Positions 59,979-64,000 of a DNA stretch of 64,000 nucleotides are shown in pieces (position 1 is the stretch's first letter; every line of letters begins with the position of its first letter). The position numbers and the translations under genes were made by a program. The notes beneath the pieces are model-generated. The model was not told the origin of the DNA, searched no databases, and saw only the letters and a program-made list of their open reading frames with translations. This stretch comes from Lentzea flava (GTDB taxonomy: Bacteria > Actinomycetota > Actinomycetes > Mycobacteriales > Pseudonocardiaceae): positions 44,644 through 108,643 of the forward strand of contig NZ_BMRE01000027.1 of assembly GCF_014648475.1 (NCBI RefSeq). The letters run 5' to 3'.

Positions 59979-62177
59979 GTGAGCTCCGCTGAACCGCTGG
60001 ATCCGATGCCCATGCGCATGAGGCTCGAACGCGTCGTCGAGTTCGGCGAGCCCATCACACAACTCGGAGTCACCCCGGATCCACTGGAGGGTCCGTGGAT
60101 TGTGATCATCGGGGCCAGCACCACAGTCATCGTGCACGCCTACACGGGCGAGGGCGTCGGCGTCCGCGGGGGCATGGCGCACCGACCTGGGTTCACCGGA
60201 ACCTCGCCGGTGACGCTGAGGGGCATCACCGCAGAAGCGGTCGGCGGCGATGTCGCCCTGTCCACCGGCAATTTGCTGCGTGCGCACGAGACCGACATCA
60301 CCGCGATGGGTGTCTGCGGGGCACTGCTCATGACAGCAAGCGAGGCCGGCAACATCAAACTGTGGGACGTGCGCAGCGGCCTGCAAGTGCGCGTCGCCGC
60401 GCAGCAGAGTCCCATCACCGCCCTGCTCACCTACCGAGGACCAGACGGACGGCCACGCATCGCGTCCGGCGGGGACGAAGGCAGGATGTACGTCTGGGAC
60501 CCGTCACTGCCGCACGTTCCCCAGATCGGTCCTGTGTCAACCCGCGGGTTCAACGACCGCGTCGCGCAGGAGGACCTGCTCGACCGCGGCACCCTGGTCG
60601 AAGCCCTCAGGGACGTGCTGCGGCCGGATGACGACGACGGACCCACCGTGATCACGGTGGAAGGTGCCTGGGGTTCGGGCAAGAGCACGCTGCTCGAACT
60701 GGTCAAGAACCGGTTGCACACCCAACCCACCACGGTCGGGCGGCGGCTCAGGTTCACCGTGTCCCAGGCGGACTGGATGCTGTACCGGCCGCCGGCGGGG
60801 ATGCCGCCGCCGAAGCAGCGGCCGACGAAGATCAAGCCGATGATCAAGCCGCTGGTGGTGTCGTTCAACCCCTGGCGGCACCAGTCGAGCGAGCAGGTGT
60901 GGGCGGGGCTCGCGAAGGCGGTGACCGAGGCCGCCGAGTCGGCGATCCTGCCGCACCAGAACAACCGCGAGCGTTACTGGTTCGCCCGCAACGCCCGTCG
61001 GGTCGACCGCCGGCATCTCCAGCGCCAGCTGTGGAAGCGGATCTTCTCGCCGCTGTTGTCGTTCGCGGGTCTAGGTTTCGGGCTGTCGCTGCTCGGCGGG
61101 CTGACCAAGCTCAACGTCGGTTGGGCGTGGTGGGCGACCGCCGGTCTCGCGGTCGCCGGCGTGCTGCACACCGGACTGCGGTACCTGTTCGGCAAGGCGT
61201 CGGCGTTCCTGCCGGGCGAGCTGTTCGCCGGGCCGGTCGCCAGCAACGCTTTCTCCGGCACCACAACGGATCCGTTGATCCGCGACCCGTACTACAACGC
61301 CCGGTCCGGCTACCTCTACCTGGTGCAGCACGACATCCGCGAGTTGCTGAAAGACCTGGAAGCTCACAGGTATCGGGTCATCCTGCTGATCGACGACCTC
61401 GACCGGTGCACGCCACGCACCACGGCCCAGGTGTTCGAGGCGATCAACGTGTTCCTGTCCGACGACTTCCCGGCCACGAGGTTCGTGCTGGGCCTCGACA
61501 CCACAGTCGTCGCGGCGCACGTCGACAACGCCTACAAGGAACTCGCCGACGCCAAGATCGTGACGCACCCGGACGACCCGAGTCCGGGATGGACGTTCCT
61601 GCGCAAACTGGTGCAGCTCCCCGTCCGACTCCCTCGCACCACCGAGGACAACGTCGACCGGATCCTGCTGGCCCAGCTCGGGCCGGTGCACCGCGACGAT
61701 CCCGACCCGGCGCCCACCCAGTCGGATCTCCCGCGCCTCGAACCCGGCGAGCTCGACGGGTTGCTGAACAAGCTCGACGTCGAGAACGTCGTTGTGGTGA
61801 TCGAGCAGCATCCCGAGGTGCGCGAACACCTCCGGCGGCGGCTCAGGGCACAACCGGAGCAGTCGGTGCGCGAGGAGAAGCGGCTGCTGAACGTCTGGCA
61901 GTTCTACCTGCGTGTGCTCATCTCGATGGACGTCGAGCAGGCCGGCCACCTGGTCGCCGTCGCCGAGATCGCGGTCAGGTGGCCCGCGTACCTGCACCGG
62001 CTGCGCGGTGGGTGGCTGGACCTGGCCGACGCGGTCGACGACGACGTCCGGTGGGGCGCGACGATCGCCAAGCTCGGGTTCGCCCACTCGGATCGCAAGG
62101 CGGCGGCGAACCTGCGCGAGCTGCTCCGCGACTGCGATGCGCAAGCGGTTGCGGGGCTGGCGAACAGGCTGTTCTAG
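59979..62177 (+). CDS. WD40-KAP family P-loop NTPase
   Basis: 732 residues. Residues 20-185 contain about three WD40-type repeats (HETDITAMGVCGALLMTASEAGNIKLWDV; SPITALLTYRGPDGRPRIASGGDEGRMYVWD). A KAP NTPase follows: Walker A GAWGSGKST (229-237) and Walker B RVILLIDDLDRC with the arginine-finger region after it. Two membrane helices (PLLSFAGLGFGLSLLGGL; WAWWATAGLAVAGVLHTGL) are inserted between them, as is usual in KAP proteins. Such proteins are linked to phage exclusion and signalling. The start was taken as GTG 59979; the gene stands alone with a weak ribosome-binding site. Confidence 0.88.
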   Translation: MSSAEPLDPMPMRMRLERVVEFGEPITQLGVTPDPLEGPWIVIIGASTTVIVHAYTGEGVGVRGGMAHRPGFTGTSPVTLRGITAEAVGGDVALSTGNLLRAHETDITAMGVCGALLMTASEAGNIKLWDVRSGLQVRVAAQQSPITALLTYRGPDGRPRIASGGDEGRMYVWDPSLPHVPQIGPVSTRGFNDRVAQEDLLDRGTLVEALRDVLRPDDDDGPTVITVEGAWGSGKSTLLELVKNRLHTQPTTVGRRLRFTVSQADWMLYRPPAGMPPPKQRPTKIKPMIKPLVVSFNPWRHQSSEQVWAGLAKAVTEAAESAILPHQNNRERYWFARNARRVDRRHLQRQLWKRIFSPLLSFAGLGFGLSLLGGLTKLNVGWAWWATAGLAVAGVLHTGLRYLFGKASAFLPGELFAGPVASNAFSGTTTDPLIRDPYYNARSGYLYLVQHDIRELLKDLEAHRYRVILLIDDLDRCTPRTTAQVFEAINVFLSDDFPATRFVLGLDTTVVAAHVDNAYKELADAKIVTHPDDPSPGWTFLRKLVQLPVRLPRTTEDNVDRILLAQLGPVHRDDPDPAPTQSDLPRLEPGELDGLLNKLDVENVVVVIEQHPEVREHLRRRLRAQPEQSVREEKRLLNVWQFYLRVLISMDVEQAGHLVAVAEIAVRWPAYLHRLRGGWLDLADAVDDDVRWGATIAKLGFAHSDRKAAANLRELLRDCDAQAVAGLANRLF

Positions 62178-62995
62178 AGGCGGACCTTCAGGACCGTGCC
62201 CGAGGCGTGGGTGACGAACATCGTCTTGGTGCCTGGGAGGAAGCGGGCGGCCGTCGGGTTCTTGAGGCCGGTGAGCAGCGTGCAGTGCGCGCCGGTCCAC
62301 GGGTCGACCTTGATGAGCTCACCGCTGGTGAAGGCCGTGACGTAGAGCTTGCCGTCGGGGCCGACGGCAAGGTCGTCGAGGTTCTTGTCCGGAGCGCCGA
62401 GTTCGATGCGCGTCTGGCGGTTGCCGGTGATGCGGACGATGGCGGACTGCGGGTCGATGACGATGTTGGTGAAGACGGTGTTGCCGATGGTGACGATGCC
62501 GTTGGGGTAGGCCAGGTCGATGTGGCGGACCAGGGAGCCGCGGCGATCGAACTCGTACAGGCCGGTGAAGGGGTCGGAGACGTAGAGGTGGCCGCGGGAG
62601 TCGAACTCGGCGCCGTTGGCGGAGCTCAGGGTGTCGCCGCCGATCCAGACCTCGGGTTTCGGCGTCAGGCGGACCACGCCGGACGGTTGGGGGCGGGTGT
62701 CCGGGCCGTCGTTGCCGAAGTTGACGTAAAGCAGGCCGTCGCGACCCTTGCGGATGGCGCCGGGGGCTCGGAGGTCGTGTTTTTGCAGGAAGGTGCCGTC
62801 CAGGCGGTACTGCTCGACGGCGTTGCCGGTGAGGTTGGAGAGCCAGATCGTGTTGCCGTCGAACTCCAGGTTCTCGTACCAGGTGGTGGCGGTGTGGAAG
62901 GTGGAGACGGCCGGCGTCGAGCAGCGGATCGGGGAGGCGTTGGCGGGTGCGGCGGTCAGGGACATCACTAGGCACAGCAGCGCGAGGATCCTCAT
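62174..62995 (-). CDS. secreted SMP-30/gluconolactonase-like beta-propeller protein
   Basis: 273 residues with a signal peptide (MRILALLCLVMSLTAAPANA). The mature part is a propeller of the SMP-30 / strictosidine synthase type: GAIRKGRDGLLYVNFGNDGPD, SANGAEFDSRGHLYVSDPFTGLYEFDRRG and LDDLAVGPDGKLYVTAFTSGELIKVD. Similar secreted proteins hydrolyse lactones or bind small molecules. ATG 62995. Its 3' end overlaps the convergent KAP gene by four bases. Confidence 0.87.
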   Translation of the reverse strand: MRILALLCLVMSLTAAPANASPIRCSTPAVSTFHTATTWYENLEFDGNTIWLSNLTGNAVEQYRLDGTFLQKHDLRAPGAIRKGRDGLLYVNFGNDGPDTRPQPSGVVRLTPKPEVWIGGDTLSSANGAEFDSRGHLYVSDPFTGLYEFDRRGSLVRHIDLAYPNGIVTIGNTVFTNIVIDPQSAIVRITGNRQTRIELGAPDKNLDDLAVGPDGKLYVTAFTSGELIKVDPWTGAHCTLLTGLKNPTAARFLPGTKTMFVTHASGTVLKVRL

Positions 62996-63062
62996 GCACT
63001 CGACGCTAGGGACGCGAACGGGCGCGGCGCATCGGATTTTCCGATGATCGAGGAGGATGAGG

Positions 63063-63707
63063 GTGGTGAAGCGCTACATACTGTTCGATCACGACGGCGT
63101 TCTGGTGGACACCGAATTCTGGTACTTCCAGGCTGGAGCACGCGCTCTTGCCGAGATCGGGGTGACCCTGGACGAGGACCAGTACCTCAGCGACATGGGC
63201 CAGGGACTGGGGACCTGGACCCAGGCCAAGGCAGCAGGTGTCGACGAGGAGACCATCGCCAGGCAGCGCGCGGTCCGGGACGCCTACTACCAGGAGTATC
63301 TGAGAACCGAGTCGATCGAGACCGAAGGCGTCGTCGACACCCTGGCCGAACTGTCGAAGTTCGTCCGCATGGCCATCGTGACCACCGCGAAGCGCGCGGA
63401 TTTCGACATCATCCACGAGAAGCGCCGGATCTGTCAGTTCATGGACTTTGTTCTTGCACGCGAGGACTACACGCTCGCCAAGCCGCACCCGGAGCCGTAC
63501 CTGACCGGCCTGGATCGGATGGGGGCGAGCAGGGAGGAAACTCTGGTCGTCGAGGACTCGGCTCGAGGGCTGCGCTCGGCAGTGGCAGCAGGTATCGACT
63601 GTGCGGTAGTCCACAATGAATTCACCAAAGGGCAGGACTTCTCCGGAGCACGTTATCGGATCCAGACCCTGGCGGAATTGAAGGAAATCATCCTGAATTC
63701 AGGATGA
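63063..63707 (+). CDS. HAD family hydrolase (beta-phosphoglucomutase-like)
   Basis: 214 residues. Motif I is FDHDGVLVDTE with the two catalytic Asp, a helical cap follows, motif II is VTTAKR, motif III AKPHPEPYLTGLDRMG and motif IV VVEDSARG. The layout (cap type C1, DxDGVLVD start) is that of subfamily I phosphatases and beta-phosphoglucomutases. GTG 63063 chosen over ATG 63057, which would directly touch GGAGG. It lies upstream of the rRNA terminator and in the opposite orientation. Confidence 0.9.
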   Translation: MVKRYILFDHDGVLVDTEFWYFQAGARALAEIGVTLDEDQYLSDMGQGLGTWTQAKAAGVDEETIARQRAVRDAYYQEYLRTESIETEGVVDTLAELSKFVRMAIVTTAKRADFDIIHEKRRICQFMDFVLAREDYTLAKPHPEPYLTGLDRMGASREETLVVEDSARGLRSAVAAGIDCAVVHNEFTKGQDFSGARYRIQTLAELKEIILNSG

Positions 63708-63731
63708 GAGTCTGCGCGGCGTTGGAACGTG

Positions 63732-63777
63732 AAAAAGCCCTGCGGGGAGTCGCTTTTGGCAACTCGACCCGCAGGGC
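63732..63777 (-). terminator. Rho-independent terminator of the rRNA operon
   Basis: On the minus strand the 5S transcript continues into GCCCTGCGGG...CCCGCAGGGC, a 10-bp stem with an inner extension (GAGTTGC / GCGACTC), followed by five U (AAAAA at 63732-63736 on the plus strand). It is the clearest intrinsic terminator in the window and lies nine bases past the 5S 3' end. Confidence 0.93.
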
Positions 63778-63785
63778 CACATTAA

Positions 63786-63905
63786 GTTCGGCGGCGACCT
63801 ACTCTCCCACACCGTAACCAGTGCAGTACCATCGGCGCAGAAGGGCTTAACTACCGGGTTCGGAATGGGACCGGGTGTTTCCCCAACGCTATAACCACCG
63901 AAACA
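63786..63905 (-). rRNA. rrf: 5S ribosomal RNA
   Basis: About 120 nt. The minus strand begins GTTTCGGTGGTTATAGCG, has CCGAACCCGG in loop A/stem III and ends GTAGGTCGCCGCCGAAC, the actinobacterial 5S pattern; the two ends pair (GTTCGGCGG with the CCACCGAAAC end). Exact ends are uncertain by one or two bases. The remainder of the rRNA operon lies to the right. Confidence 0.95.
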
Positions 63906-64000
63906 CTATGGAATTCAACCCAAACCCCGAGCAGGGGCTCGATCGGTTCTGGTTGTTCTTCCAGAACCGCACAGTGGATGCGTAGCGTCTTCGTAACAAG
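63906..64000 (-). other. spacer between 23S and 5S rRNA
   Basis: On the minus strand this precedes the 5S gene. It contains a perfect 8-bp inverted repeat, GGTTCTGG with CCAGAACC (from about 63946), probably a processing stem. The end of 23S rRNA itself lies beyond the right edge or at its very last bases; I cannot place it exactly. Confidence 0.7.

Overview
The window is high-GC actinobacterial chromosome. Sequence features that point to the Pseudonocardiaceae (Lechevalieria, Lentzea or Saccharothrix-like; an inference from gene content, not a database match) are the very high third-position GC, the frequent GTG/TTG starts with 4-bp GTGA or ATGA gene overlaps, a DUF397/XRE regulator pair, a DasR-type operator on a chitinase gene, and a conserved actinobacterial gene order. 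That order, known from Mycobacterium, runs lepA, hemW, hrcA, dnaJ, rsmE, phoH, ybeY, CNNM/CorC, a deaminase-fold protein, era, recO, uppS, here split by accessory blocks.

Layout. 1-1559: a DUF318-type permease, its TIGR03943 partner (cut by the left edge) and an acidic hypothetical protein. 1573-10504, minus strand: the RNA/ribosome/cell-envelope block uppS-recO-era-(beta-propeller lectin and SnoaL insert)-deaminase fold-CNNM-ybeY-phoH. phoH is interrupted by a 360-residue intein with the full class 3 (WCT) signature. 10608-13209: GNAT gene plus its decayed copy, HIT, TetR, hydrolase. 13683-16638: rsmE-dnaJ-hrcA. 16813-20223: secreted protein, Cys-rich protein, hemW.

20396-28784 is one sulfur-assimilation operon. 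A 28-codon cysteine-sensing leader peptide precedes sulfite reductase, a 52-residue zinc-ribbon protein, APS reductase (cysH), ATP sulfurylase (cysD, cysN), a sulfonate-type ABC importer and a sirohydrochlorin chelatase that supplies sirohaem iron. Most junctions overlap, so the steps from sulfate activation to sulfide and the cofactor supply are co-expressed.

28843-46159 is accessory: DUF3800-like protein, a membrane-protein/RNase/barstar trio, an APC permease, two tandem DUF885 metallohydrolases with a nitronate monooxygenase, a GH18 chitinase under a DasR-type operator, an SGNH hydrolase and a PNGase A-type deglycosylase. 46202-50102 is a small LysR-controlled unit: LysR gene, FAD monooxygenase, a double GNAT protein and a short-chain dehydrogenase that has lost its active site. 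The same 18-bp inverted repeat precedes both the regulator and the unit it probably controls. 50202-52959: lepA, followed by a DUF72 gene that sits between two copies of the lepA 3' end.

53196-54953 holds a protein-glutaminase-like enzyme, a free-standing copy of its C-terminal domain and a 62-residue protein, the most novel-looking cluster. Then come a PemK/MazF-like protein, the DUF397/XRE pair, the three-gene transglutaminase/alpha-E/ATP-grasp cluster, a WD40-KAP NTPase, a secreted beta-propeller protein and a HAD phosphatase. The window ends in the 5S rRNA and terminator of an rRNA operon on the minus strand.
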